A stretch of DNA of 64,000 nt. It comes from JAOUGY01 sp963825585 (GTDB lineage: Bacteria > Actinomycetota > Acidimicrobiia > Spongiisociales > ZC4RG35). Positions 56,286 through 64,000 of this stretch are shown piece by piece. The stretch spans positions 62,001 through 126,000 of the forward strand of contig CAWGTX010000004.1 in NCBI GenBank assembly GCA_963825585.1. Direction: 5' to 3'. Position 1 is the first letter of the stretch, and every line of letters begins with the position of its first letter. The notes below the pieces were generated by a model. That model was not told the DNA's origin and did no database searches. It saw nothing but the letters and a program-made list of their open reading frames with translations. Both the position numbers and the translations under genes were made by a program.

Positions 56286-57158
56286 ATGGCGACACTGACA
56301 GCGGAGCAACAGAACGCGCTCGTCACAGAGACGCTCGACCTGGTGGGACACATCGTGTCCGAGGTGGCAGCACGCTACCCACGCCACGTCGACCGCACCG
56401 AGCTCTGGAACGCAGGAGCGCTCGGGCTGGTCGAGTCGAGCCGTCGCTACGACCCAGAGTCGGGGATTCCGTTCGCCCGCTACGCCGCCATCCGCATCCG
56501 GGGTGCCATCATCGACTCGACCCGCACCCGGGACTGGGCATCACGATCGGTGCGTCGGCGTTTGCGCGAGATCCAGGAAGTCCACACCGGTCTCGAGGAG
56601 CAGAACGGTCGACCCCCGAGCAGCACCGAGATCGCTGGATTCCTCGGGATCAGCACCGATGAGCTCCATGCCCGGCAGGCACACGCCGCCACCAGCACCC
56701 TGCTCCACCTCGACCAGCCCACCGAGGGCGAGGAGAGCACCCTGGTCGACCGGGTCGAGGAGGACCGCACCGAAATCCTGCCCGACGCCGCCCTCGAGCA
56801 GCGCGAACTGCGTGGATCGTTGGTCGAAGCCGTTCGTCACCTCCCCGCCGTCCAGGCCGAAGTGATCTCCCGGTACTACCTCGAAGGTGAGCTCCTCCAA
56901 GACATCGCAGACGACCTCGGCCTCACCGAGGCCAGGGTGTCGCAGATCCGCTCTGAGGCACTGCTGGCGATGCGCTCGTTCTTCGCCACCCAGTACGAAG
57001 GCATCGAAGCCTCCCCCGACTCCGCCCCCGGCAAGCGCGCCCGTGCCGCCTACGTGGCCCGCATGTCCGAGCAGTCCAACTGGCGTACCCGCCTCGACGC
57101 CGAACCGCTCCTCGAAGCAGCCACCGCCGGAAGGGTTTCGTTGTACGAGGCGGGATGA
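56286..57158 (+). CDS. fliA: RNA polymerase sigma factor FliA/WhiG type (sigma-28)
   Basis: The product has 290 residues. Region 2: VDRTELWNAGALGLVESSRRYDPESGIPFARYAAIRIRGAI; region 3: RRRLREIQEVHTGLEEQNGRPPSSTEIAGFLG; region 4: LPAVQAEVISRYYLEGELLQDIADDLGLTEARVSQIRSEAL. An extra C-terminal ~50 residues follow. Start ATG 56286 (earlier frame runs over the opposite gene). Drives late flagellar genes in relatives. Confidence 0.9.
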   Translation: MATLTAEQQNALVTETLDLVGHIVSEVAARYPRHVDRTELWNAGALGLVESSRRYDPESGIPFARYAAIRIRGAIIDSTRTRDWASRSVRRRLREIQEVHTGLEEQNGRPPSSTEIAGFLGISTDELHARQAHAATSTLLHLDQPTEGEESTLVDRVEEDRTEILPDAALEQRELRGSLVEAVRHLPAVQAEVISRYYLEGELLQDIADDLGLTEARVSQIRSEALLAMRSFFATQYEGIEASPDSAPGKRARAAYVARMSEQSNWRTRLDAEPLLEAATAGRVSLYEAG

Positions 57159-57165
57159 GACCGGT

Positions 57166-57487
57166 GCAACGTGGAACGTAGCAACGTAGAACGTACAACG
57201 TTGAACGTCCGGCACCTGTCTCTCGACCCGACCCGGACGGGGCCGACAAGGGGTCGTGACAGGAAACCGAACGTTAGGTCGAGATCAGAGGAGCATCACT
57301 CTCCAATCCGGAGGGTGGTGCTTCCGGCATGAGATGCGTGATTCCAAGGGCAGGTACTCGGTCTTCTTCACACCTTCCCGTGGCGGCCCCCACACATCCC
57401 ACTCCGCTGGAGGTGCCGGACCTTCAACGTTGTACGTTCTACGTTGTACCTGCTCCGTTCCACGTTCTGCGTTGTACGTTCTGCGCT
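57166..57487. repeat. AACGT-word arrays around a hairpin in the fliA-HDOD gap
   Basis: The 364-base gap begins with AACGTAGAACGTACAACGTT-type iterations (57166-57212) and ends with ACGTTGTACGTTCTACGTTG and TTCTGCGTTGTACGTTC (57424-57487), the reverse complement of the first array, so the two could pair. Between them is a 13-bp G-U-tolerant hairpin (57292-57304/57310-57322). No ORF is credible. Confidence 0.6.
57292..57322 (+). terminator. Possible terminator hairpin after fliA
   Basis: AGCATCACTCTCC (57292-57304) pairs with GGAGGGTGGTGCT (57310-57322), including two G-U pairs, loop AATCC. 134 bases after the fliA stop. Confidence 0.45.
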
Positions 57488-57522
57488 CTTTCCCTCGGCG
57501 TCCACCTGCCGACAGGTATCCC

Positions 57523-58329
57523 ATGATGGACGTCACCAAGCGCAAGCTCGAGGTGTGGCAGATGGCCGCCCGACCGGAGCCCGACCTGTACGGGGTTGCC
57601 GCCATCGTTGCGACGATCCCAGACACGGCCAGCTCGGTGGTGCGGTTCGCCAACTCCTCGTACGTCGGGGCGGTGTACCCGGTGGGAAGTGTCTTGGATG
57701 CCGTCGTTCGGATCGGATGCCGTCAGGTGGGCGCCATCGCCATGGCGTCGCTCAATCGGGATCTGGTGGACGGCTGGGGCGCTCCCGAGCTGTGGGAGGA
57801 GTCGCTCGCGGTGGGTCGGGCTGCCAAGGTGATCGGGCGGATCATGGGGTTCCCGCACCGGGACGGTGAGCGGTTGTTCGTCGCAGGGCTGTTCTCGTGC
57901 TCGGGGGCGGCATCGCTGCTCCAGGTCGATGCCGGCTATCTCGCCTGGCGGTCCCGGCAGTGGGGCCGTGGCATCACCGACGACCAGCTGCTCCACCGGG
58001 AGCGAATGGCCTTCGAGATCGACCACGTGACCGCTGCCGCTCGACTGCTCGATGAATGGAACCTCCCGACCGCCATCATCGAGGCGGTCGCATCGCATCA
58101 TGCGCCCCGCACCAGATTCGACCTTGCACTGTGGGCGGGAATGACGGTCCTGGATGCCGGCTCGGCGGTCCGCTGCCACGACGCCCCGTTCGCCGCCGCC
58201 CTGGAGGAGCTGGGACTGGCCGGCCACATCGGCTCGGTGCATTCCGAAGCGTTGCGGTATGTCGACGCCCTCCGGGTCGACGAGCCGGTGGCGTCGCCCC
58301 CACCGAGATCGGCACTCTTGACGCGGTGA
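57523..58329 (+). CDS. HDOD-domain signalling protein, copy 1
   Basis: The product has 268 residues. HDOD features: IVATIPDTASSVVRFANSSYVGAVYPV, SVLDAVVRIGCRQVGAIAMASLN, LWEESLAVGRAAKVIGRIMG and HRERMAFEIDHVTAAARLLDEWNLP. The catalytic HD pair is not present, as usual for HDOD. Very similar to the following gene, so a tandem duplication. Likely a regulator tied to the flagellar region. Confidence 0.8.
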   Translation: MMDVTKRKLEVWQMAARPEPDLYGVAAIVATIPDTASSVVRFANSSYVGAVYPVGSVLDAVVRIGCRQVGAIAMASLNRDLVDGWGAPELWEESLAVGRAAKVIGRIMGFPHRDGERLFVAGLFSCSGAASLLQVDAGYLAWRSRQWGRGITDDQLLHRERMAFEIDHVTAAARLLDEWNLPTAIIEAVASHHAPRTRFDLALWAGMTVLDAGSAVRCHDAPFAAALEELGLAGHIGSVHSEALRYVDALRVDEPVASPPPRSALLTR

Positions 58330-58403
58330 GCTGCCCGAACCGCCCCCGAACGTCTTTCCCGGCTTCCATGCCGGCCGACCGGTGACTCAGGAGCCGATCG
58401 AAC

Positions 58404-59198
58404 ATGGACCTTGGTGCGAGAAAAGTCGAACTGTGGAGCGCCTCGATGGCGGCCGATCCCGACCTGTACGAGGTCGCGGCCCGTGTGGCAACGATCCCCG
58501 ACACCGCAGCCGCGGTCGTCCGCTTCGCCAACTCCGCCTATGTGGGTGCCGTGTATCCGGTTGGGACGGTGCTGGAGGCCGTGATCCGGGTCGGGTGCCG
58601 GTCGGTGGGAGCTCTCGCCATGGCATCGCTGAACCGGGAACTGGTCGACACCTGGGGAGCACCGGAACTGTGGGAGGAGTCCCTCGTCATCGGACGGGCC
58701 GCCAAGCTGATCGGCCGACTCCTCGGATTCTCGAGGGCCGACAACGAGCAATTGTTCGTCGCGGGGCTGTTCTCGTGCGCCGGCACCGCCGGTCTCCTCG
58801 CCTCCGATGATGGATTCCTCAACTGGCGACGGGGCCAGTGGATGAGAGGCGTCGACGACGTTCAGATGCTCAAGCGCGAGCAGATGGCCTACGGCGAGGA
58901 CCACGTTCAGGTCGGCGGCAAAATGCTCGGTGAGTGGAACCTCCCGACCGAGATCGTGGCGGTCTTCGCCAACCATCACCGCCCCAAGACCGTGATGGAG
59001 AAGGCCTTGTCGGCTGCGATGTCGGCACCCTTCGACGATTCGGCCGCCCGCTGCCTCGACATGCCCTTCAAGGCGGCCATGAAACGACTCGATCTCGCCG
59101 ACCACGTCGACTTCGTCGAAAGCGAAGCACGCCTGTTCGCAGACGCCACCGCCCAGGTGTTCGCCGCCATGGCCGACGAACTCGACATCGCGGGATAG
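58404..59198 (+). CDS. HDOD-domain signalling protein, copy 2
   Basis: The product has 264 residues. Same domain as its neighbour: VATIPDTAAAVVRFANSAYVGAVYPVG, TVLEAVIRVGCRSVGALAMASLN, ELWEESLVIGRAAKLIG, YGEDHVQVGGKMLGEWNLPTEIV. The first 100 residues are strongly similar to copy 1, the C-terminal quarter less so. 74 bases after it; probably one operon. Confidence 0.8.
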   Translation: MDLGARKVELWSASMAADPDLYEVAARVATIPDTAAAVVRFANSAYVGAVYPVGTVLEAVIRVGCRSVGALAMASLNRELVDTWGAPELWEESLVIGRAAKLIGRLLGFSRADNEQLFVAGLFSCAGTAGLLASDDGFLNWRRGQWMRGVDDVQMLKREQMAYGEDHVQVGGKMLGEWNLPTEIVAVFANHHRPKTVMEKALSAAMSAPFDDSAARCLDMPFKAAMKRLDLADHVDFVESEARLFADATAQVFAAMADELDIAG

Positions 59199-59217
59199 CT
59201 GCTGGCTGCTGGCTACG
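59197..59217. repeat. GCTGGCT word cluster
   Basis: CTGCTGGCTGCTGGCT directly after the second HDOD gene repeats the word found at 21.9 and 36.1 kb. Confidence 0.6.
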
Positions 59218-59241
59218 GCTTGCGCTCTTGCGGACGGGAAT

Positions 59242-59650
59242 CACCTTTTGCACATTGTGCAGAAGGTGGTGGTTTCGCTTACGTTTTGCACATTGAGGTA
59301 TAGCGGATAGGGGACTGATGGGCGCTGTTGGAGTCATGAGCTTTGTCCCCCACGCAGTGGGGGAAGGGTCCGTCCGGCGAAGCGCCGGGGCGAGGAACGA
59401 GCGGGGTAGGGGGGTCGAAAGCCCGCGAGATGAACTCCGCACACGTTCCGGAACGCGTCATCAGGCCACGCGAGGGATAGGAACGCGTCATCATGCTCGC
59501 GAGGGATAGGCCCCCCCTACCCCGCAAGCGGGGACCCCTTCCCCCTCTCGCAAGCTCGAGGGGGACAAAGCTACTCCCTATCCGCGCGACCTCATTGTGC
59601 AGAAGGTGGTCGTTTCGCTTACGTTTTGCACATTGTGCAGAAGGTGGACA
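59242..59650. mobile_element. Dispersed palindromic element, copy D (fullest copy)
   Basis: Core 59287-59601 is bounded by inverted ends TGCACATTGAGG..GGATAGGG and CCCTATCCGCGCGACCTC plus ATTGTGCA. It holds four hairpins (CCCCCACGCAGTGGGGG, CCGGCGAAGCGCCGG, CCCCGCAAGCGGGG, CCCCCTCTCGCAAGCTCGAG..) and an internal ~30-bp duplication (GCGAGGGATAGG twice). Both flanks carry direct repeats of TGCACATTGTGCAGAAGGTG and GTTTCGCTTACGTTTTG. It has no ORF. Matches copy A almost end to end. Confidence 0.7.
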
Positions 59651-59677
59651 CATGCTCGATGCGCCTCTCCGACCGTT

Positions 59678-60373
59678 CTATCCCGTGCGGCGATCGGATC
59701 GGCGTCGACGAACAACCGCAGCAACGATGACTGTGCCGGTGAACGCTGCCACGACTGCGCTCACCGGAACCACACGCCCGTCTCTGGTCTCCGTCGTCGG
59801 GGCGGGCGGGGAAGGCGACTCGCCTGCGATCGTGATCGCCGATCCATCGTTTCGGACTCGGGGATCGGGCCGGGGCGTCGGGGGCTCGAATTCGCTTGGC
59901 GGTCCGAGGAGCGCAGTCAGGGCGGCTTCGTCGTCGGCGGTGAGCTGGAAACCTGGGAGATCGATGGCGCCGCTCGTGGAGAATCGGATCTCGTAGAAGC
60001 GGCTGCCGGCTTCCCGGGAGTCGAAACCGGGTCCGCACTCATCTGTCTCGTCGAGGGTGGAGGGCTCCCCGCCCAGCACGAGCCCGTTGGGCTTCACCGT
60101 GAACTCGCCCCAGATGCGCGAGACGGGTGCAAACGTCTGACGCCGATATCCACTCACATCGGGGTACACGTGCGTGGTTGTCCACTCGACCACTCGCACA
60201 AGGGTCCCCAGCGCTCCGCGGTCCACCGAGACGACATCCTGGCCTGCGATCGCGGCCCGGACGTCATCGGTGTCGAGTGGGGCCGCGCAGGTCGACGCGA
60301 CGGCGGCCGGCGACAACGCCAGGATCAAACCACTCATCAGTGCGATCGTCGCTCGCCGACATCGATCAGACAT
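59678..60373 (-). CDS. Secreted protein with C-terminal membrane anchor, function unknown
   Basis: The product has 231 residues (ATG 60373). Signal peptide (ATIALMSGLILALSPAAVA-ST), ectodomain with CAAPLDTDDVRAAIAGQDVV, FAPVSRIWGEF, ECGPGF and a Cys pair, a Pro-rich linker (about 170-195), a transmembrane helix (about 202-222) and RRRR tail. Resembles the 13.2 kb protein in layout and in the RIWG motif. No function assigned. Confidence 0.6.
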   Translation of the reverse strand: MSDRCRRATIALMSGLILALSPAAVASTCAAPLDTDDVRAAIAGQDVVSVDRGALGTLVRVVEWTTTHVYPDVSGYRRQTFAPVSRIWGEFTVKPNGLVLGGEPSTLDETDECGPGFDSREAGSRFYEIRFSTSGAIDLPGFQLTADDEAALTALLGPPSEFEPPTPRPDPRVRNDGSAITIAGESPSPPAPTTETRDGRVVPVSAVVAAFTGTVIVAAVVRRRRSDRRTG

Positions 60374-60487
60374 GCCCCACACGACCCTCCCCGAACCTGG
60401 TGATCCCCCGCCGACCAGCCACGGGTGACGCCATGGTTCAAGAAGTGTAGGACGGTCCTCCACGAAGCCGGCTTGCAGCCGGCAGGC

Positions 60488-60718
60488 TCAGCTCGCTTCG
60501 TTGGCCTCGACCGGCTCTGCCGGGAGGAGAACGGTCGGGCCTCCCGGTGCCAGGCCCGCGAGAGAACGGCCGATCCACACGGCTGCGAAGACGGCGGCGG
60601 CGCGCATGGCGGCGTCGCGGGGGGTGAGGGTGCCCTGCACGAGTTGGAGCCCTATCGGGAACATGAGCAGCAGGCCGACGGTGGCGATCATGCGCTTGAG
60701 CAGGGTCTGTCCGTTCAC
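60488..60718 (-). CDS. Small two-helix membrane protein in the flhBAF operon
   Basis: The product has 76 residues from a GTG that overlaps the FlhF-like stop (GTGA). Hydrophobic segments at about 9-27 (MIATVGLLLMFPIGLQLVQG) and 37-57 with a short loop; acidic C-terminus. Not recognised; its coupling argues for a flagellar membrane function. Confidence 0.55.
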   Translation of the reverse strand: MNGQTLLKRMIATVGLLLMFPIGLQLVQGTLTPRDAAMRAAAVFAAVWIGRSLAGLAPGGPTVLLPAEPVEANEAS

Positions 60719-61512
60719 GTCCGCTCCATGAGATCACGGATGGCGAGGGCGGCGTCCAGTGCCGAGATCCGGCGGGCGGGGGAACCGAAGGCGGTTCCCA
60801 TGCCGAATCCGAGCTTTGCGCCGGTGCCGAGCGCCAGGCTGATGGCCCGGGGTGCGCCGCGATCGGTGACCCACGACACCACGGTGGGGACGCCGGGGAG
60901 GGACTCGGGGAGCTCATCGCCCACCACCAGATGGAGGTATCCGGTGAGGGCTTCGTCCATCGGCACTGCGGTTCTCAAACGGACGGCCCGGTCGCCGATC
61001 AACCTGACCGGCCCTGTTGGCAGGGGCCCGCACACCGGGGCGAGCGCCGCCACGAGAGCGGTGAGATGGCCGAGATCGTCGGTGGGGTCGAGCGAGGCAA
61101 CGGCCTGGACGAGGACGCCGGGCAGCCCCAGCTCGAGCATCCTGGCGCTGTCCCAATCCACCGTGACCATGACCGGCTCCGTGGCCGCCGCCGGCACCGC
61201 CAATGTCGGTCGGGCGATGACCGGCATCGCCGGCTCCTGGGGGGTCCGCGGGGGCACCGCCGACTGGGCGGCCGCGAGGAGACGGTCGAATGCACCCGCC
61301 ACGCCCGCTCCCTTCTCGGGCGCCTCGGCCTCGATCTCGATGACCTCGCGGGCGAAAAAGCCGGCGATGCCGCCTTTGCGGACACGGTCGGCGCGGACGA
61401 TCCGAGCCCCCGGGCCAACCTCGGTCGACAATCGCCCGAGGGCTTCCTCGACGGTGTTCGCTTCGATGGTGATGGTCGTGGTGTCGTCAGCCGGCATGGG
61501 TTGGCTCGCCAT
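60715..61512 (-). CDS. FlhF-like protein lacking the GTPase P-loop
   Basis: The product has 265 residues. The N-terminus ITIEANTVEEALGRLSTEVGPGARIVRADRVRKGGIAGFFARE matches the FlhF B-domain (lG.dA.il..r.v..gG). No GxxGxGKT is found anywhere and it is about half to two thirds of normal FlhF. The C-terminal VSWVTDRGAPRAISLALGTG is reminiscent of the end of an SRP-GTPase domain. It overlaps flhA by 26 bases; GGAG precedes the ATG at 61512. Possibly a degenerate placement factor for the flagellum. Confidence 0.6.
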   Translation of the reverse strand: MASQPMPADDTTTITIEANTVEEALGRLSTEVGPGARIVRADRVRKGGIAGFFAREVIEIEAEAPEKGAGVAGAFDRLLAAAQSAVPPRTPQEPAMPVIARPTLAVPAAATEPVMVTVDWDSARMLELGLPGVLVQAVASLDPTDDLGHLTALVAALAPVCGPLPTGPVRLIGDRAVRLRTAVPMDEALTGYLHLVVGDELPESLPGVPTVVSWVTDRGAPRAISLALGTGAKLGFGMGTAFGSPARRISALDAALAIRDLMERT

Positions 61513-63532
61513 GTTCGATCACTCCAATCGGGATGAGGTCCAGATGTCCGGGTAGTTCGGGATAGGCGACGACCGGGAGGTCGACGCCCAGTGAGCTGAG
61601 CGTGCGTTGCAGTGGTCGTCGGAGGGCGAGGCTGCAGACCAGGGCGAGCGGCTCGCCTGTGACGGCCGAGAGTGCCGCGTTCGTATCGGCACGGAGCCGT
61701 TCGAGCCGCATCGGGTCCAGCACGAGGTGCGAGGTCCCGTCGACGTCGCGGATGGACTCGTGGTACGACGCTTCCAGGGCGGGGTCGAGGGTGATGACCT
61801 TGAGTCGGCCGTCGGGAGCGATCTTGGCGACGATGGCGGAGCCCAACGACACCCGGGCCGCCGTCACCAGCGCCTCGATGGACCGTGTCTCGGTGGCCTT
61901 GGTGGCAACGGCTTCCACGATGCGGCTGATGTCGCGGATCGATACGCGGTCGTCGAGCAGCCCTCTCAGCGCGGCATGCAGGGTCTGCAGAGGGAGGTGG
62001 TCGCTGCCGACCTCGTTGGCGAGGAGCGGCTCGTCGTAGCGCAGTCCGTCGACGAGCATCGAGACGTCCTGGCGGCTCAGCAGTCGGGAGGCGTTCGACC
62101 GCACCACTTCGGCCAGGTGGGTGACCACCGCCGAGGAGCGGTCCACCACGGTGGCGCCGGTGGCGGCAGCGGCGGTGCGGGCCGAGTCGGGAACCCAGTA
62201 GGCCTCGAGCCCGAACACCGGCTCGGTGGTCGAGGTGCCGCCCATGGCTCTCAGATCCGAGCCGTCGCCCATGGGGAGTGCCAGCACCTGATCGCGGGGC
62301 GCGAGGCCCCGACCCACCTCGGTGCCACGCATGAGGATCGTGTACGTGGAAGGCGGGAGGGAGGCGTCGTCTCGGACCCGCAGGAGGGGGATGACCACGC
62401 CCAGTTCGTCGGCGATCTGGCGTCGCAGCGCTCTCACCCGTTCCATGAGGTCGCCACCCCGTTCCGGGTCGACCAGGTCGAGGATCTCGTGAGAGAGATG
62501 CAGCTCGAGCGGTTCGACCCGCATCCGTTCGATGAGCGCCTCGGGATCATCGGGGGCAACTCGGAGTTCGGGTTCACCCGGGATCGGGATCTCGGCGTCG
62601 GGATCCACCGGTGTCCTGGTGGAGAGGAACACCAGCAGCGCCGCCAGTCCGAAGAACGGCAGTTTGGGGAGGCCGGGGAGCATGCCCATGCCTGCCAACA
62701 CCAGGGCCGCCACCCGGAGTGCGTCGGGGTTGCCGAACACCTGGCGGGTCAGATCTGATCCGAGGGCGTTGTCGGACCCGACCCGCGTGACGAGCAGACC
62801 GGTGGCAACCGAGATCAGAAGGGCGGGGATCTGTGAGACCAGGCCGTCTCCCACCGAGAGGCGGGCGAACGTGTCGACCGCCTCGCCGAACTCGAGGCCC
62901 ATCGAGCCGAGCCCGATGGCCAGCCCTCCGATGAGGTTGATGGTGGTGATGATGATGCCGGCGATGGCATCGCCCTTGACGAACTTCGACGCTCCGTCCA
63001 TGGCACCGTAGAAGTCGGCCTCCTTGGCGATCTTCGCCCTGGCTTCCCTTGCCTGGGCTTCGTTGATGAGCCCAGAGCCCAGGTCGGCGTCGACCGCCAT
63101 CTGCTTGCCGGGAATGGCGTCGAGGGTGAAGCGGGCCGCCACTTCGGCGACTCGTCCGGCACCGTTGGTGATCACGACGAACTGGATGATGACCAGGATC
63201 AGGAACACGACCAGGCCAACGACGACCGACCCGCCGATGACAAACCCGCCGAAGGCGTCGACCACCTTGCCGGCGTATCCGTCGAGGAGAATGAGCCGGG
63301 TCGAGGACACGTTGAGCGCCAGCCGGGTCAGGGTGGCCACCAGCAGGAACGACGGGAACACCGACAGCTCCAGCGAGTCCTTGAGCATCATGGCGGCCAG
63401 GAGGGCGAGCACCGACACCATGAAGTTGACGGCGAGCATGGTGTCGAGCAGCGCCGGTGGCATCGGGACCACCATCATCAGCACGATGGCCACCAGGGCC
63501 AGCGGCATCAACATCGCCGATTTGCCTCTCAT
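61487..63532 (-). CDS. flhA: Flagellar biosynthesis protein FlhA
   Basis: The product has 681 residues. Eight membrane helices in the first ~320; the FHIPEP-family signatures are FPSFLLVATLTRLALNVSSTRLIL and RFTLDAIPGKQMAVDADL. The large cytoplasmic C-terminus binds chaperone-substrate complexes. ATGA overlap with flhB at its start. Core export-gate subunit. Confidence 0.95.
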   Translation of the reverse strand: MRGKSAMLMPLALVAIVLMMVVPMPPALLDTMLAVNFMVSVLALLAAMMLKDSLELSVFPSFLLVATLTRLALNVSSTRLILLDGYAGKVVDAFGGFVIGGSVVVGLVVFLILVIIQFVVITNGAGRVAEVAARFTLDAIPGKQMAVDADLGSGLINEAQAREARAKIAKEADFYGAMDGASKFVKGDAIAGIIITTINLIGGLAIGLGSMGLEFGEAVDTFARLSVGDGLVSQIPALLISVATGLLVTRVGSDNALGSDLTRQVFGNPDALRVAALVLAGMGMLPGLPKLPFFGLAALLVFLSTRTPVDPDAEIPIPGEPELRVAPDDPEALIERMRVEPLELHLSHEILDLVDPERGGDLMERVRALRRQIADELGVVIPLLRVRDDASLPPSTYTILMRGTEVGRGLAPRDQVLALPMGDGSDLRAMGGTSTTEPVFGLEAYWVPDSARTAAAATGATVVDRSSAVVTHLAEVVRSNASRLLSRQDVSMLVDGLRYDEPLLANEVGSDHLPLQTLHAALRGLLDDRVSIRDISRIVEAVATKATETRSIEALVTAARVSLGSAIVAKIAPDGRLKVITLDPALEASYHESIRDVDGTSHLVLDPMRLERLRADTNAALSAVTGEPLALVCSLALRRPLQRTLSSLGVDLPVVAYPELPGHLDLIPIGVIEHGEPTHAG

Positions 63533-64000
63533 GCGGCTCTCCTCCGTCCACCACGCCGATACGCCTCCGCCAGGACCACCGCCGTCGCCTCATACAGGGC
63601 GTTGGGCACGAATCCGCCCACTTTGACCCGCTGGAACAGCGAGCGCGCCAGGGGTCGGTTCTCGATGATCGGCACCCCGTGGCGGGCCGCCATCTTCCGG
63701 ATCTGTTTCGCATGTCGGTCGGTGCCCTTGGCAACCACTCGGGGCGCCGGTTCGGGCGGCTCGTAGGCGAGGGCGACTGCGAAGTGGGTCGGGTTGGTGA
63801 CCACGACCTGTGCCGAGGCGACGTTGATGAGACGGTTGCGGGAGATCTCCATGGCACGTCGGCGCCGCTGGCCTTTGACGAGCGGGTTGCCGTCGCTGCT
63901 CTTGTACTCCTGCTTGAGCTCCTCCTTGCTCATCTTGAGCCCCTTGGTGTTCTTCCAGCGGTTGAACACGTAGTCGGCGATCCCGATCACGAGGGCGAGG
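63529..64000 (-). CDS. flhB: Flagellar biosynthesis protein FlhB, C-terminal part
   Basis: The gene is open at the right window edge (frame continues past 63990 as LALVIGIADYVF). The autocleavage motif N-P-T-H is present (VVVTNPTHFAVAL), followed by VPIIENRPLARSLF. Before it is the cytoplasmic MSKEELKQEYKSSDGNPLVK. FlhB switches substrate specificity of the flagellar exporter. Coupled to flhA. Confidence 0.93.
   Translation of the reverse strand, partial: LALVIGIADYVFNRWKNTKGLKMSKEELKQEYKSSDGNPLVKGQRRRRAMEISRNRLINVASAQVVVTNPTHFAVALAYEPPEPAPRVVAKGTDRHAKQIRKMAARHGVPIIENRPLARSLFQRVKVGGFVPNALYEATAVVLAEAYRRGGRRRAA

Noticed and set aside
57256..57522. N-terminal extension of HDOD copy 1
   Set aside because: The extension reads through word arrays and a hairpin; ATG 57523 starts just before the conserved domain and matches copy 2 in length.
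59287..59601. Small ORFs inside the palindromic element
   Set aside because: They cover hairpins, have no ribosome binding site and are not kept in the other copies.

Overview
The window is high-GC, gene-dense chromosomal DNA from a flagellated actinobacterium. Supporting evidence is a Tad pilus locus in actinobacterial order, a SigR/RsrA-like ECF sigma/anti-sigma pair, a DUF2342 metalloprotease, an F420-type PPOX-fold oxidoreductase, a type II glutamine synthetase, and a DUF2520-panC-coaX-lysS block matching Mycobacterium synteny. The SLH-like surface repeats with an F.DD.sVFE.DI..LA..GIT.GC core and a VTRGQMAAFL tail make the class Acidimicrobiia likely; that placement is inference. No prophage, CRISPR array, integrase or transposase gene was seen.

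Layout. 1-1.4 kb: end of a Tad/Flp pilus operon. 1.4-5 kb: ybaK, glnII, a YceH-like protein and a hydrolase. 5.2-12.7 kb: soluble pyrophosphatase, MrfA-type helicase, FtsH, PolX. 12.7-20.5 kb: PPOX oxidoreductase, LCP lipoprotein, membrane pyrophosphatase, tandem histidine phosphatase, methyltransferase, SSI-like inhibitor lipoprotein, MerB-like protein. 20.6-30 kb: PIN-PhoH, two SLH-repeat secreted proteins, a GGDEF/EAL protein coupled to a secreted subtilase with 16 pentapeptide repeats. 30.3-36.1 kb: topA, MFS exporter, tmk, holB. 36.5 kb: tRNA-Thr(CGU). 36.6-40.7 kb: sigma/anti-sigma, DUF2342, tilS, hpt. 40.9-45.5 kb: ftsH-folP-pseudophosphatase-folB-folK(fusion). 46-51 kb: SDR, DUF2520, panC, coaX, lysS. 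51.2-64 kb: flagellar region (flbD, flgN, flgK, flgL, fliW, csrA, a second FlgN-like gene, fliA, two HDOD genes; on the other strand flhB, flhA, an FlhF-like protein without a P-loop, and a small membrane protein).

Genes are often coupled by ATGA/GTGA overlaps (tadE/tadG; tmk/holB; the fol operon; DUF2520/panC/coaX; flhB/flhA). The most unusual items are a FolK fused to an ICMT-like membrane methyltransferase domain; a dual-specificity-phosphatase-like protein in the same operon that has lost its catalytic Cys and Arg; an FlhF-like protein without its GTPase motif; a dispersed ~300 bp palindrome-rich element in four copies; and short iterated 7-8 nt 'words' that decorate many intergenic gaps.
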